64,000 nucleotides of DNA from JBOGUF01 sp050696075 (GTDB lineage Bacteria > Chloroflexota > Chloroflexia > Thermomicrobiales > UBA6265). A program made the position numbers and the translations under genes. Each line of letters opens with the position of its first letter. Positions within the stretch are counted from its first letter, which is position 1. Location of the stretch: positions 124,001 through 188,000 of the forward strand of contig JBOGUF010000142.1 of NCBI GenBank assembly GCA_050696075.1, in the 5' to 3' direction. Positions 53,302 to 62,240 of this stretch are shown here, in pieces. A model generated the notes under the pieces. That model did no database searches, was not told the DNA's origin, and saw only the letters and a program-made list of their open reading frames with translations.

Positions 53302-54209
53302 TGCTGCCAAGCCTCCGAACCGTTCCTTAGGGGTGAACCGGTCAGTCGCTGGTACGCCTCGTGGTATCGCCTGGTGGTGCCGGCAACCACATCCGCCGGG
53401 AGGTCAGGACCAGGGGGCTGTTTGTCCCAACCAACGTCGATCAGCCAGTTCCGCACATATTGTTTGTCGAAACTCGGTTGGTCCTTGCCCGGTTTGTAGG
53501 TCTCGGCGTCCCAGAAGCGCGAACTGTCCGGTGTGACCATCTCGTCAATGACGGAGAGTTGTCCGTCGATTAAGCCGAACTCGAACTTGGTGTCCGCGAT
53601 GATGATGCCGCGCCGCAATGCCAGCCCGGCGGCGGCTTGAAAGAGGCGGAGACTCGTCTCTTCCAGTTGGCTCGCCAACTCGGACCCGATGCGATCCGCC
53701 AACACCTGCCGGGAGATGTTCTCGTCGTGCCCCGCGTCGTTCTTGATCGCGGGCGTGAAGATCGGGTGGTCCAGCCGTTGCGCTTGGCCCAAGCCGGGAG
53801 CCATGGATTCGCCGCAAACGGTGCCCGATGCTTGGTACTCAAGCCATGCGGAGCCAGCGATGTACCCGCGCACCACGCATTCGATCTCGATGCGTTCGGC
53901 TCGCTTGACGATCATCGAACGTCCGGCCAAGCGAGAAGCGAAATGCTGCAATTGAAGAGGAAAGCGCTCGACGTCGGCCGTAAGCAAATGGTTCGGCACG
54001 ATGGCGGCCGTTTGCTCGAACCAGAAGCGCGAGAGCTGCGTCAATACGGCGCCCTTGCGCGGAATCGCGGTAGGCAACACAACGTCGAACGCCGAGATTC
54101 GGTCGCTGGCGACCATCAGCAAGTCGTCCCCGAGCCGAAAGGTGTCGCGAATTTTGCCCCGGCGAAAGAGCGGCAGGTCCTCCACCACGATCTCACGCAT
54201 CGCATCCAT
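53298..54209 (-). CDS. purC: SAICAR synthetase
   Basis: A 303-aa enzyme adding aspartate to CAIR in purine synthesis. RRGKIRDTFRLGDDLLMVASDRISAFD split over two motifs, then VPNHLLTADVE, VVRGYIAGSAWLEY and IDEMVTPDSSRFWDAETY. It is longer than the bacterial 240-aa type and resembles the roughly 300-aa form. The ATG at 54209 shares its first base with the purB stop (TGATG); a GTG at 54212 is equally placed. Confidence 0.95.
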   Translation of the reverse strand: MDAMREIVVEDLPLFRRGKIRDTFRLGDDLLMVASDRISAFDVVLPTAIPRKGAVLTQLSRFWFEQTAAIVPNHLLTADVERFPLQLQHFASRLAGRSMIVKRAERIEIECVVRGYIAGSAWLEYQASGTVCGESMAPGLGQAQRLDHPIFTPAIKNDAGHDENISRQVLADRIGSELASQLEETSLRLFQAAAGLALRRGIIIADTKFEFGLIDGQLSVIDEMVTPDSSRFWDAETYKPGKDQPSFDKQYVRNWLIDVGWDKQPPGPDLPADVVAGTTRRYHEAYQRLTGSPLRNGSEAWQQ

Positions 54210-55585
54210 CACGCGGTTACGACCTCTCGTGGTTGTACGCGGTTCGGCGCGGATCTGCGATCCAGTCCAAGCCGGGCAAAGACGGCATCGACGTGTCGAA
54301 GCTGGTTGGCTGGGTCAAAGAGGGTCGCGAGGTCGTCCTGGCTCAGCACGGCGGATATTTGAGGATCACCGCTTAGCGATTCCCGAAACGAACCTCCGCT
54401 ATCCCATGAGCGCAACGCGTGGCCCTGCACGACCTTGTAGGCCAACTGCCGGTCGATGCCGGCTTCGACGAGGGCGAGCAAGACGCTCTGAGAGTAGATG
54501 AGGCCGCCAGTGAGTTCGAGATTGGCCTGCATGCGATCCGGGTAGACCACGAGCCCCTCGATCAGTTCCGTTGTCAGGTCTATCATGTAATCGAGCACGA
54601 TACAGGCATCGGGAAAAATCACGCGTTCTGTCGAGCTATGGCTGATATCCCGTTCGTGCCAGAGAGCGACATTTTCGGCGGTGGTGACCGCATATCCGCG
54701 GAGTAGTCGAGCCAAACCCGAGACGCGCTCCGACTCGTGCGGATTGCGCTTGTGGGGCATTGCCGAGGAGCCTTGATTACCGGGGTCGAACGGTTCTTCG
54801 ACTTCTCGGACTTCGGTTCGTTGGAGATGACGAATCTCGACCGTGAACTTCTCAAGGCTCGATCCGATGCCTGAGAGGACACCGAGAAAGAACGCGTGCC
54901 GATCGCGCTGAATGATCTGGGTCGAGGCTGGTGCCGCAACGAGACCGAGCGACTGGCAGACTTCCTCTTCGAGTTCAGGCGGGACGTGCGCGTGGGTGCC
55001 GACCGCCCCCGAAATCTGTCCAACGGCCAGATCCTCGCGGGCAAGGTCAAGCCGTCTCCGCTGTCGCCGCAACTCGTCGAACCACACGGCAAGCTTGAGT
55101 CCGAAGGTCGTCGGTTCGGCGTGGATACCGTGCGTTCGCCCGACCATCACCGTATCCCGGTGCCGCATGGCCCGCTCGGCGACCGCGTCGGTCAGCCGGG
55201 CCAATTCGCGGTCAAGCAGATGACCAGCGTCCTTGACCTGGAGTGCGAGTGCCGTATCGACGACGTCAGAACTGGTGAGGCCCAAATGAACAAAGCGGGC
55301 GGCGTCACCGACCGTCTCGCCCGTCGCGCGCAAGAACGCGATGACGTCGTGATCGGTTTCCTTTTCGATCTCGCGCATGCGTTCGAGGGAACAACTTGCG
55401 TCGCGAATGCGTTCGATCGCCCAATCAGGGATGCGCCCCCGGCGGTGCCATGCCTCGCAAACGGCCTTCTCGACCGCGAGCCAGGTTTCGATCTTCCGCT
55501 CGTCGCTCCAGACCGCGCCCATGGCGGGCCTGGTGTAGCGACCAATCAATGCCCCGTCCTCTGCCGTCTGTCGCGCGGGCTGCAT
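54209..55585 (-). CDS. purB: Adenylosuccinate lyase
   Basis: A 458-aa fumarase/aspartase-superfamily enzyme acting twice in purine synthesis, on SAICAR and on adenylosuccinate. FVHLGLTSSDVVDTALALQ, MVGRTHGIHAEPTTFGLKLA and the flexible catalytic loop GSSAMPHKRNPHESE are clear. CCGGAGGG precedes the ATG. First gene of a tightly overlapped purB-purC-purS-purQ-purL run. Confidence 0.96.
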   Translation of the reverse strand: MQPARQTAEDGALIGRYTRPAMGAVWSDERKIETWLAVEKAVCEAWHRRGRIPDWAIERIRDASCSLERMREIEKETDHDVIAFLRATGETVGDAARFVHLGLTSSDVVDTALALQVKDAGHLLDRELARLTDAVAERAMRHRDTVMVGRTHGIHAEPTTFGLKLAVWFDELRRQRRRLDLAREDLAVGQISGAVGTHAHVPPELEEEVCQSLGLVAAPASTQIIQRDRHAFFLGVLSGIGSSLEKFTVEIRHLQRTEVREVEEPFDPGNQGSSAMPHKRNPHESERVSGLARLLRGYAVTTAENVALWHERDISHSSTERVIFPDACIVLDYMIDLTTELIEGLVVYPDRMQANLELTGGLIYSQSVLLALVEAGIDRQLAYKVVQGHALRSWDSGGSFRESLSGDPQISAVLSQDDLATLFDPANQLRHVDAVFARLGLDRRSAPNRVQPREVVTA

Positions 55586-55598
55586 TCGAACCCTCCGG

Positions 55599-55604
55599 AG
55601 TATA
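55599..55604 (-). promoter_or_regulatory. -10 element of the purine operon
   Basis: TATACT on the minus strand, only 13 bases before the purB ATG, so the leader is very short and begins at or within the ribosome site. No convincing -35 and no purine riboswitch is seen. Confidence 0.5.
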
Positions 55605-55615
55605 CCGAAAAGTGA

Positions 55616-55644
55616 TTGCGGCGCGCGGGTGAAGGCGATAGACT
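55616..55644 (+). promoter_or_regulatory. Promoter for the glmS leader
   Basis: TTGCGG (55616-55621), 17 bases, TAGACT (55639-55644). Transcription should begin near 55651, about 42 bases ahead of the ribozyme cleavage site. Confidence 0.6.
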
Positions 55645-55692
55645 ATCGACTAAGGCTGGTGCTGAAAGTCTCGTACGAACGCCCGATCAGAA

Positions 55693-55830
55693 AGCGCCCG
55701 GACTTGCGTGGAGGCGCAAGTCGACGAGGTGAAGGCCAATCGAACAATTCGGCGGATGGCCTTCCGGCTGGCACGGTCGTCATAGTCGGTCCAAACGAGC
55801 GGGGCAACCCGTCCACAATCGCCGGCTAAT
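55693..55830 (+). ncRNA. glmS ribozyme (glucosamine-6-phosphate-dependent self-cleaving RNA)
   Basis: Directly upstream of glmS. The conserved core is readable: cleavage site A/GCGCC (between 55693 and 55694), the variable hairpin ACTTGCG/CGCAAGT (55702-55721), then CGACGAGG, the P3 stem GAAGGCC/GGCCTTC (55731-55764) enclosing ATCGAA and TTCGGCGGATG, and CCGG. These match the glmS ribozyme consensus as I know it from Bacillus. In that family glucosamine-6-phosphate is the cofactor, and cleavage destabilises the mRNA. The 3' boundary is approximate. Confidence 0.9.
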
Positions 55831-55990
55831 GTGCTTCTGTCATACTCATCCCTCTCTCAGCGCACAGCCCTTGGATCAACATAGGTGCGAGCGATGCGAG
55901 ACCGCGAGTCGGCGCTCGGTGCCCTCGTGCGTCGAAGCTCCGACTGACGCTGGTTCTCTAATCATTCGCCGCGGCAAGGGGTATGAGGGT
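55831..55990 (+). other. Leader between the glmS ribozyme and glmS
   Basis: About 160 bases with no gene I can support. The open frame upstream of the glmS ATG has no coding character. A second promoter is not obvious, so glmS probably depends on the ribozyme-bearing transcript. Confidence 0.4.
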
Positions 55991-57760
55991 ATGTGCGGCA
56001 TCTTTGGCTACGTCGGAGAGCCGATCGATATCGGCTCGACGATTCTCGATGCGTTGCGGACACTGGAGTATCGAGGCTACGACTCCTGGGGTGTCGCGGT
56101 CGCGGTCAATGGGCAAATCGCCGTCGAGAAGCAACCGGGGAAGATCGCCGGCGCGACGGTAGACTTCCCTCCGTCCGGTCTCGGCTTCGGTCACACCCGC
56201 TGGGCGACTCACGGCGGGGTGACCGCCGAGAATGCGCATCCCCACCTCGATTGCTCAGGGCGCATCGCCGTGATTCACAACGGCATCGTCGAGAATTTTC
56301 GACGGCTCCGGTCCGAGCTGGAATTGCGAGGGCACCGGTTCCTTTCCGACACCGATTCCGAAGTCATCGCCCACTTGATCGAGGAAGAACTGGTGCACGC
56401 GAGGCGCGACGTCGAGACTGCGCTAACGCGCGCTTTCGCCAGGCTCGACGGTCTCAATGCGGTCATCGCCATGGACATCTTGACGCGCGAAATGGTGGCG
56501 TGCAAGAACGTCTCGCCGCTGGTTGTTGGCGACGGTCCGAAGGGCAGCGTGATCGCGTCGGATGCCGTCGCCCTTCGCGGTTTCGTAAACCGCGTGCATT
56601 ACATTGAGGACAACCAGGTCGTACGATTGGGACGGTTCGGTTTCACAGTCCGAGACCGGTGGACAATGGCAGACGTTCCTCGGCAGTATCAAAGGTTGTC
56701 GTTCGATTCAGCGGAAACGGGGCTGAATGGTCATGCCGACTTCATGTCGAAGGAGATGGCCGAACAGCCGGCTGTCCTCGAACGACTCGCCGCGGACGGC
56801 GAAGAGGAGATCCGGCAGCTTGCCGACGCGATCGCGGACTCGTACGGAACCTTCCTCATCGGCTGCGGCACGGCTTCGTACGCTGCCCTGACTGGTGCCT
56901 ATCTCTTTAGCCGCATCGCATCGCGCCACGTCAACTTCGTCGTCGGTTCGGAGTTCAAGTACCACGAGCATTTCCTGACGCCGAAGAGTCTGGTCGTAGC
57001 GCTCTCGCAAAGTGGTGAGACCGCCGACGTCGTGGAAGCGATGATGGCCGCGCGCCGTCGCGGCGCGCGGCTCGGAGCGCTGGTCAACGTGCGGCACTCA
57101 ACGCTCGATCGCATGGTCGATCTTGGCGTGCATGTGAATGCCGGTCCCGAACAGTGCGTGCTCTCAACGAAGGCCTATACGGCAAAAGTCGCGGCTCTCC
57201 TTCTCACCGCCCACGCCCTTCAAGGTTCGTATGAGGCCGGCCGTCGTGCGGTGCTCGAGGCGGCGGCCGGGCTCCGCGAGTTGCTTTCCGAGTCGTGGAC
57301 GGCGCGCGTGCGCGCGCTTGCCGAAGAGATTCACCGAGCTGACAGTCTCTTCGTCATCGGCAGAGGACTGGCCTATCCGACCGCGCTCGAGGCGGCGTTG
57401 AAGATCAAGGAAGTCAGCTACATCCACGCCGAGGGATTCGCCGGCGGCGAGCTCAAACATGGCGTCATCGCGCTCATCAGCGCGGGTACGCCCTGCGTCG
57501 TCTATGCACCGTGCGACGAGACTCGGACGGACATCCTGTCCGGCGCCATGGAGCTGAAGAGTCGTGGCGGGTATATCATCGGAATTGGACCGGCGTCCGA
57601 TCCGGTCTTCGACGTCCACCTGCCGACGCCGGACGTTGGTGATGCCTCGCCGCTGGTGAACGCACTGCCGGCCCAGATGCTCGGCTACCACGCGGCACGG
57701 CTGCGTGGCAATGACCCAGACAAACCGCGAAACCTCGCCAAGAGCGTGACGGTCAAGTGA
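55991..57760 (+). CDS. glmS: Glutamine-fructose-6-phosphate aminotransferase (isomerizing)
   Basis: A 589-aa enzyme making glucosamine-6-phosphate, the entry to cell-wall amino sugars. The glutaminase domain begins at the start codon with Cys as residue 2 (MCGIFGYVG), the N-terminal nucleophile after Met removal. TLEYRGYDSWGVAV and GHTRWATHGGVTAENAHPH follow. Two SIS isomerase domains fill the C-terminal half (GCGTASYAALTGAYLF, LSQSGETADVVEAM, KAYTAKVAALLLTA, IKEVSYIHAEGFAGGELKHG). Earlier in-frame starts to 55829 would block processing and are rejected. Controlled by the upstream ribozyme. Confidence 0.97.
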   Translation: MCGIFGYVGEPIDIGSTILDALRTLEYRGYDSWGVAVAVNGQIAVEKQPGKIAGATVDFPPSGLGFGHTRWATHGGVTAENAHPHLDCSGRIAVIHNGIVENFRRLRSELELRGHRFLSDTDSEVIAHLIEEELVHARRDVETALTRAFARLDGLNAVIAMDILTREMVACKNVSPLVVGDGPKGSVIASDAVALRGFVNRVHYIEDNQVVRLGRFGFTVRDRWTMADVPRQYQRLSFDSAETGLNGHADFMSKEMAEQPAVLERLAADGEEEIRQLADAIADSYGTFLIGCGTASYAALTGAYLFSRIASRHVNFVVGSEFKYHEHFLTPKSLVVALSQSGETADVVEAMMAARRRGARLGALVNVRHSTLDRMVDLGVHVNAGPEQCVLSTKAYTAKVAALLLTAHALQGSYEAGRRAVLEAAAGLRELLSESWTARVRALAEEIHRADSLFVIGRGLAYPTALEAALKIKEVSYIHAEGFAGGELKHGVIALISAGTPCVVYAPCDETRTDILSGAMELKSRGGYIIGIGPASDPVFDVHLPTPDVGDASPLVNALPAQMLGYHAARLRGNDPDKPRNLAKSVTVK

Positions 57761-57777
57761 GGGTCGAACGAAGGTCG

Positions 57778-58572
57778 ATGGGATTTGTCGACACGCACGC
57801 CCACCTTGACGACGACCAGTTTAGCGGCGACCTGGACGCCGTGCTCGAACGGGCTCGAGGCGCGGGCGTTACACGAATAGTGAACATCGGTTATCGCCCC
57901 GCTCGGTGGAGTACGACGTTGCGGCTCGCGCAACATTGCCCCTTGGTCAGTTTCACGCTCGGCCTTCATCCGCACCACGCCGACGAGTGGAACTTGGAAA
58001 CCCGCGCCCAACTGGAAACGTTGTTGGACTCGACCGGCGCCGTGGCACTGGGAGAGATCGGCATCGACCGTTACCGCGATCGCGTGTCGCTTGCGGTTCA
58101 ACGAAACGTGTTTGATGCCCAGCTTCAGTTGGCATCCCAAAAAGGGTTGCCGGTCGTGATCCATCAACGTGCCGCAGAAGCAGAGGTGCTCAAATGTCTG
58201 GAGGGTACCCCGCGGAACCTTTGCTGCGTGTTTCACAGTTTCGAGGGTTCCTCCAGGATGGCAGAGTTCGGGCTGGACCGAGGCTATTACTTTGGCGTCG
58301 GCGGCTTGGTGACGAGACAGCGCTCCACCGAATTACGCGACGTGCTTGCCACTATTCCGCTCGATCGAGTACTGCTGGAGACCGATTCGCCCTATCTCGT
58401 TCCCGCCGGCGTCAAGAACCGGCGTAACGAGCCTGCAAACCTACCTCGCATCGCTGAATGGCTTGCTGAATTGCGGGCAGTGCCGGTCACGGAGATACAA
58501 CGCGCAACGACGCTCAACGCTGAATCCGTATTTGGATTGCTCGCTCAAGCAGAACGATCGAGAACGCGGTAG
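57778..58572 (+). CDS. TatD-family metal-dependent hydrolase
   Basis: A 264-aa TIM-barrel deoxyribonuclease-like hydrolase. Metal and family motifs: FVDTHAHLDDDQF, FTLGLHPHHADEW, ALGEIGIDRYRDR, VIHQRAAEAE, CVFHSFEGS and LLETDSPYLVP. One departure is VIHQR where many members read VIHxRDA. ATG at 57778 with GAAGG upstream gives the usual N-terminus; a GTG at 57757 overlaps the glmS stop as GTGA. Members act on DNA 3' ends or D-aminoacyl-tRNA; the activity here is unknown. Confidence 0.9.
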   Translation: MGFVDTHAHLDDDQFSGDLDAVLERARGAGVTRIVNIGYRPARWSTTLRLAQHCPLVSFTLGLHPHHADEWNLETRAQLETLLDSTGAVALGEIGIDRYRDRVSLAVQRNVFDAQLQLASQKGLPVVIHQRAAEAEVLKCLEGTPRNLCCVFHSFEGSSRMAEFGLDRGYYFGVGGLVTRQRSTELRDVLATIPLDRVLLETDSPYLVPAGVKNRRNEPANLPRIAEWLAELRAVPVTEIQRATTLNAESVFGLLAQAERSRTR

Positions 58573-58586
58573 ACTGGTCGGAGGAA

Positions 58587-59231
58587 ATGGACGCATCAGG
58601 TCAACGGCGACTTGTCGTCGCAACCACCAATCAGGGCAAGCTCGCCGAGTTTCGGAGGCTCCTCCCCGCCGAGATCGAACTGCTGACCCTCTCCGACCTT
58701 TCGCTCACCCAAGCGGCCGAGACCGGTCTCACGTTCGAAGCGAACGCGCGGACGAAAGCGATCCACGCCGCTTCCGCCTCCGGGCTCCATGCTATCGCCG
58801 ACGACTCCGGTCTCGAAGTCGACGCGCTCGATGGCGCTCCGGGAGTCTTCTCCGCACGATTCACCGGCGAAAACGCCGACGAGCAGCAAAATCGAGTGGG
58901 ACTGCTCGCCGCACTCCGAGACGTCCCTCTTCGTCAACGGAGCGCGCGCTTTCGATGCGTCGTTGCCCTTGCCGCGCCAGACGGGTCAGTCACAACCGCG
59001 ACCGGCACGTGCGATGGCGCAATCGCCTTTGAACCTGTCGGCGATCACGGGTTCGGTTACGATCCGGTATTTCTGCTCCCCGACGGCCGCACGATGGCTC
59101 AACTCCCCCGAGATGTGAAAGACTGCATTAGCCATCGCGCTCGTGCCTACCGTGCCATGCTGCCAAGACTTCGAGCCGCGTTCGGGCTGAATCAGCCCGA
59201 GGAAGGTAGTAAGATCCCGTGGTTGAACTAG
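58587..59231 (+). CDS. rdgB: XTP/dITP pyrophosphatase (RdgB/HAM1 family)
   Basis: A 214-aa housecleaning enzyme that hydrolyses ITP, dITP and XTP. LVVATTNQGKLAEFRRLL, FEANARTKAIHAA, AIADDSGLEVDALDGAPGVF, HGFGYDPVFLL and the end ISHRARAYRAML are diagnostic. GGAGGAA is very close to the ATG. Its last 13 bases overlap the next gene. MazG at 15.9 kb has a related function. Confidence 0.95.
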   Translation: MDASGQRRLVVATTNQGKLAEFRRLLPAEIELLTLSDLSLTQAAETGLTFEANARTKAIHAASASGLHAIADDSGLEVDALDGAPGVFSARFTGENADEQQNRVGLLAALRDVPLRQRSARFRCVVALAAPDGSVTTATGTCDGAIAFEPVGDHGFGYDPVFLLPDGRTMAQLPRDVKDCISHRARAYRAMLPRLRAAFGLNQPEEGSKIPWLN

Positions 59232-60484
59232 CTGAGTCTCCCATACTCCTAGCCTACGAACTTCCTATTTCGTTCGACGCTTGGCGCAAACGCGCGCGCC
59301 AATCGGGCGCGATACCGGTCGTGGCGATCGCGGGTTCGCGCGGGAAGTCGACGGTAATTCGCATTGTCGACGCGATGCTGCGGGCGACGGGCTTGCGGAC
59401 CGCCACTTGGACAAACTCCGGCGTCGAGATCAATGGCAAACACCAACGTGGGGAGCTCGTGCCCTGGTCGCGAGCGCTCAGCCGCCTCGCCGAAGGACGC
59501 CTCGACATTGCCATTCAGGAGCTCGATTGGTCAACGGTCAATGCGGTCGGACTACCGGACCGCGTCTATCCGCTCATCGCCATCACCAACGTGTGCGTCA
59601 ACAACGAAGAGTGCCTCATTCATGACGAAGCACGCCGTGCGTTGCGTTCGCTGCCGTCGTTGCTCAATGCCGTGCATCCAACCGGCGTCACGGTGCTGAA
59701 TGGTGAAGACTACGCGCTCGCCGGTGAGGAAGTGCCGTTCCGATCGGCAGCGATTCTCGTGGCGCCAAGTCCCGAGACGCCTCTGGTTCGGGATCATCTC
59801 AGCAACGGCGGCGGTGCCGCCTGGATGAACAACGGTGGAATTGCCTTCGGACATCGTGATGATTATACGCACCTGTGCGATCCGCGCGGCCTTCAGTTCA
59901 CGCTGAATGGAGAAGCATCATTCCAGGTCGTTAACTCAATGATCGCGATATCTGTCGCGAGAGCCATTGGAATACCCGCTACCGCTATCGACGAGGCAAT
60001 GACAAGTCTCAGACTTGAAGCAATGGAACTGCCCGGTTCGTTCAACGTGTTTCACAGGAACGAGACCGTTGTCGTCGTCGACCGACCCGATCCGTCCTGG
60101 TTTTTGCGTCCCGTGCTCCGCGCCGTCCGCGACGTCCGGCGACACCGATTGCTCACCGTCGCCGGGCGGATGCTCGACGCACCGATCGATGATCTCGTCG
60201 AAGTAGGGCGCCTCCTCGGCCGCGCCAGCAATGCCATCATCTTGCATTCTCAAGAGGACGAACCGGTCCGAGCGGAGCGATTCCGGCAAGGAATGGCCCT
60301 GAACGACGTTCCGCCAGTTTTCGTCCACACCACGACCGAACGGCGCGCGATCAACCGGGCGCTAAAAATGGCACGGGAAGGCGATGCGGTGTTGATTCTT
60401 GCGGACCAGCCTAGCGCCGCTGTTCGGCAAGTTCAACGGGCGACAACTGACCCATTCGATGATGGAGCTGCCGACGGTGATTGA
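59219..60484 (+). CDS. Mur ligase-fold protein, CapB/PgsB or cyanophycin-synthetase-like
   Basis: A 421-aa ATP-dependent amide ligase-like protein. The P-loop VVAIAGSRGKSTVIRIVDAM and LRTATWTNSGVEINGKHQRG resemble the ATPase part of PgsB/CapB (poly-gamma-glutamate) and the C-terminal half of cyanophycin synthetase. AIQELDWSTVNAVGLPD, AITNVCVNNEECL and a Mur-type C-terminal domain (LRLEAMELPGSFNVFHRNE, VVDRPDPSW) follow. It lacks the ATP-grasp domain of cyanophycin synthetase and the membrane segments of CapA/PgsA partners, and none of those genes lie beside it. GTG at 59219 overlaps rdgB. Substrate unknown. Confidence 0.75.
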   Translation: MVELAESPILLAYELPISFDAWRKRARQSGAIPVVAIAGSRGKSTVIRIVDAMLRATGLRTATWTNSGVEINGKHQRGELVPWSRALSRLAEGRLDIAIQELDWSTVNAVGLPDRVYPLIAITNVCVNNEECLIHDEARRALRSLPSLLNAVHPTGVTVLNGEDYALAGEEVPFRSAAILVAPSPETPLVRDHLSNGGGAAWMNNGGIAFGHRDDYTHLCDPRGLQFTLNGEASFQVVNSMIAISVARAIGIPATAIDEAMTSLRLEAMELPGSFNVFHRNETVVVVDRPDPSWFLRPVLRAVRDVRRHRLLTVAGRMLDAPIDDLVEVGRLLGRASNAIILHSQEDEPVRAERFRQGMALNDVPPVFVHTTTERRAINRALKMAREGDAVLILADQPSAAVRQVQRATTDPFDDGAADGD

Positions 60485-60506
60485 TGGCGATGTGTACTGA
60501 ATAGGC

Positions 60507-62180
60507 ATGGTGACGACTCCGTCCAACAATGAGGTCGCTCATCTCCTGACCAGATACGGGCAGTTGCTGGAGCTCTCTGGCGATGGTGGATTTCGCGTGC
60601 GCGCCTACTACCGAGCGGCGGACGTGATCGTGCATCACCCGGAATCCGTGGCGCATCTTGCCCGGCAGAATCGGTTGACTGACCTTCCCGGCATTGGACC
60701 TGCCATTGCTTCCGCGGTCGCCGAGATCATCGCTTCCGGCGGTCTAGCATCCTTGACTGAGATCGAGTCACATATTCCGCCGACGCTCATCGACTTGCTC
60801 GCGATTCCGGGCGTCGGCACGAAGACGGTGAGCCGTCTCTTTCTCGAACACCAGATCGTCGATCTGCCGGGCCTGCAGGCCGCGCTTATCGCTGGAAAGC
60901 TGCGCGGCGTCCCAGGGTTCGGCGCCAAAACGGAGGCCAAGATACTCGCGGGAATCGACGCGATCAGCCGTCGAACCGGCCGTATGCTCCTAGGAACGGC
61001 TCTTCCGTTGGCGCGGAGACTCGTCGATGCGATTCAGGCGGAACTGCCGACGGCCACCGCCAGCCTCGCCGGCAGCGTGCGCCGGATGGAAGAAACCGTC
61101 GGCGATATCGACCTTGTCGTTGCCGATGCCTCGCCGGATAACATCCGCTCCGCCATTCTCGGCCTGCCGGAGGTCGCCGCGACCCTGGAGACATCCGAGT
61201 CGTGGGTGCGGGTCCGCCTGATCAGCGGTACGGAAGTCGACGCATACCTCACGACCCCCGAGCAGTTTGGCTCGACGCTGGTCCGTGCAACCGGGAACGT
61301 AGCTCATCTGAAGAACTTAGGGATTCTCCAGGACGCTGGCGAAGAAGAAGATGTCTACCAACGCGCGGGGTTGCCGTTCATCCCGGCAGAGCTGCGCCAG
61401 GGGGGCTCCGAGTTTGAGCTTGCACGTGCCAACAAGCTCGATGCGCTGATCACCATGGAGGACATTCTAGGGGAGTTCCATTGCCATACGACCTGGAGCG
61501 ACGGCACCGGTTCCGTTGGGGAGATGGCGGATGCCGCACGTCGGCGAGGCTATCGCTTCCTCGGCATTTCGGACCACTCGCGTAGTCTCGGTGTCGCAAA
61601 TGGGCTGGACGAAGTGCGCATACGGGAGCAACGTATCGACATCAATCGCGCCAATGCAGATTCGGGAATCCGCGTCTTTGCTGGCGCTGAGGTCGAGGTA
61701 CATCGCACTGGCGAACTTGACTTTGCCGCGGACGTTCTCGGCAATTTGGACGTCGTCATCGCCTCGCTCCACTCAGGACTGCGCCAGCCCAGACGTGCAT
61801 TGACTGATCGGTTAGAACGCGTCCTGCGCGATGGCGACGTCGACATTGTCGCGCATCCTAGCGGCCGCTTGCTCGAACGGCGGGAGCCGGGCGACTTCGA
61901 TTGGGACCGAGCGCTCGCCGTCGCGGCCGAATCCGGCACGGCGCTCGAGATCAACGCCGATCCCGCCCGTTTGGACCTGAGTGCCGAGATGGCCGAGCGC
62001 GCCCTCGCCGCGGGGTGTCTGCTTACAATCAACTGCGACGCCCATCATCCGGACGGGTTCGACAACCTGGAATTCGGCATCGCCACCGCCCGCAAAGGTG
62101 GAGCCACGCCCGATCGCGTCCTCAACTGTTGGTCGATCGATCACATCGAGGAGTGGCTCAACAGCCGAGCTTCGGCCTGA
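60507..62180 (+). CDS. polX: DNA polymerase X with PHP exonuclease domain
   Basis: A 557-aa family X polymerase for base-excision or gap repair. Residues 1-150 hold the 8-kDa-like domain with helix-hairpin-helix motifs (LTDLPGIGPAIASAVAEII, LLAIPGVGTKTVSRLF, VPGFGAKTEAKIL). The nucleotidyltransferase core has AGSVRRMEETVGDIDLVVA (two catalytic Asp) and VDAYLTTPEQFGSTL (third). The motif usually TGSKxHN reads ATGNVAHLKNL. The C-terminal PHP domain begins GEFHCHTTWSDGTGSVGEM and has FLGISDHSRSL, DIVAHPSGR and INCDAHHPDG. ATG at 60507. It converges on dnaE. Confidence 0.94.
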   Translation: MVTTPSNNEVAHLLTRYGQLLELSGDGGFRVRAYYRAADVIVHHPESVAHLARQNRLTDLPGIGPAIASAVAEIIASGGLASLTEIESHIPPTLIDLLAIPGVGTKTVSRLFLEHQIVDLPGLQAALIAGKLRGVPGFGAKTEAKILAGIDAISRRTGRMLLGTALPLARRLVDAIQAELPTATASLAGSVRRMEETVGDIDLVVADASPDNIRSAILGLPEVAATLETSESWVRVRLISGTEVDAYLTTPEQFGSTLVRATGNVAHLKNLGILQDAGEEEDVYQRAGLPFIPAELRQGGSEFELARANKLDALITMEDILGEFHCHTTWSDGTGSVGEMADAARRRGYRFLGISDHSRSLGVANGLDEVRIREQRIDINRANADSGIRVFAGAEVEVHRTGELDFAADVLGNLDVVIASLHSGLRQPRRALTDRLERVLRDGDVDIVAHPSGRLLERREPGDFDWDRALAVAAESGTALEINADPARLDLSAEMAERALAAGCLLTINCDAHHPDGFDNLEFGIATARKGGATPDRVLNCWSIDHIEEWLNSRASA

Positions 62181-62240
62181 CCCGTGGCCAACCGCCGGCC
62201 CACACCGTCGACTACGTCTCGCTGAATCGCCATTCGGTCG

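Noticed and set aside
55586..55692. Purine riboswitch ahead of the purine operon
   Set aside because: The purB transcript has a leader of only a few bases, and the structured RNA here is on the other strand and belongs to glmS.
55829..55990. An N-terminal extension of glmS from the first in-frame ATG
   Set aside because: GlmS needs Cys at position 2 as its N-terminal nucleophile, so translation must start at 55991.
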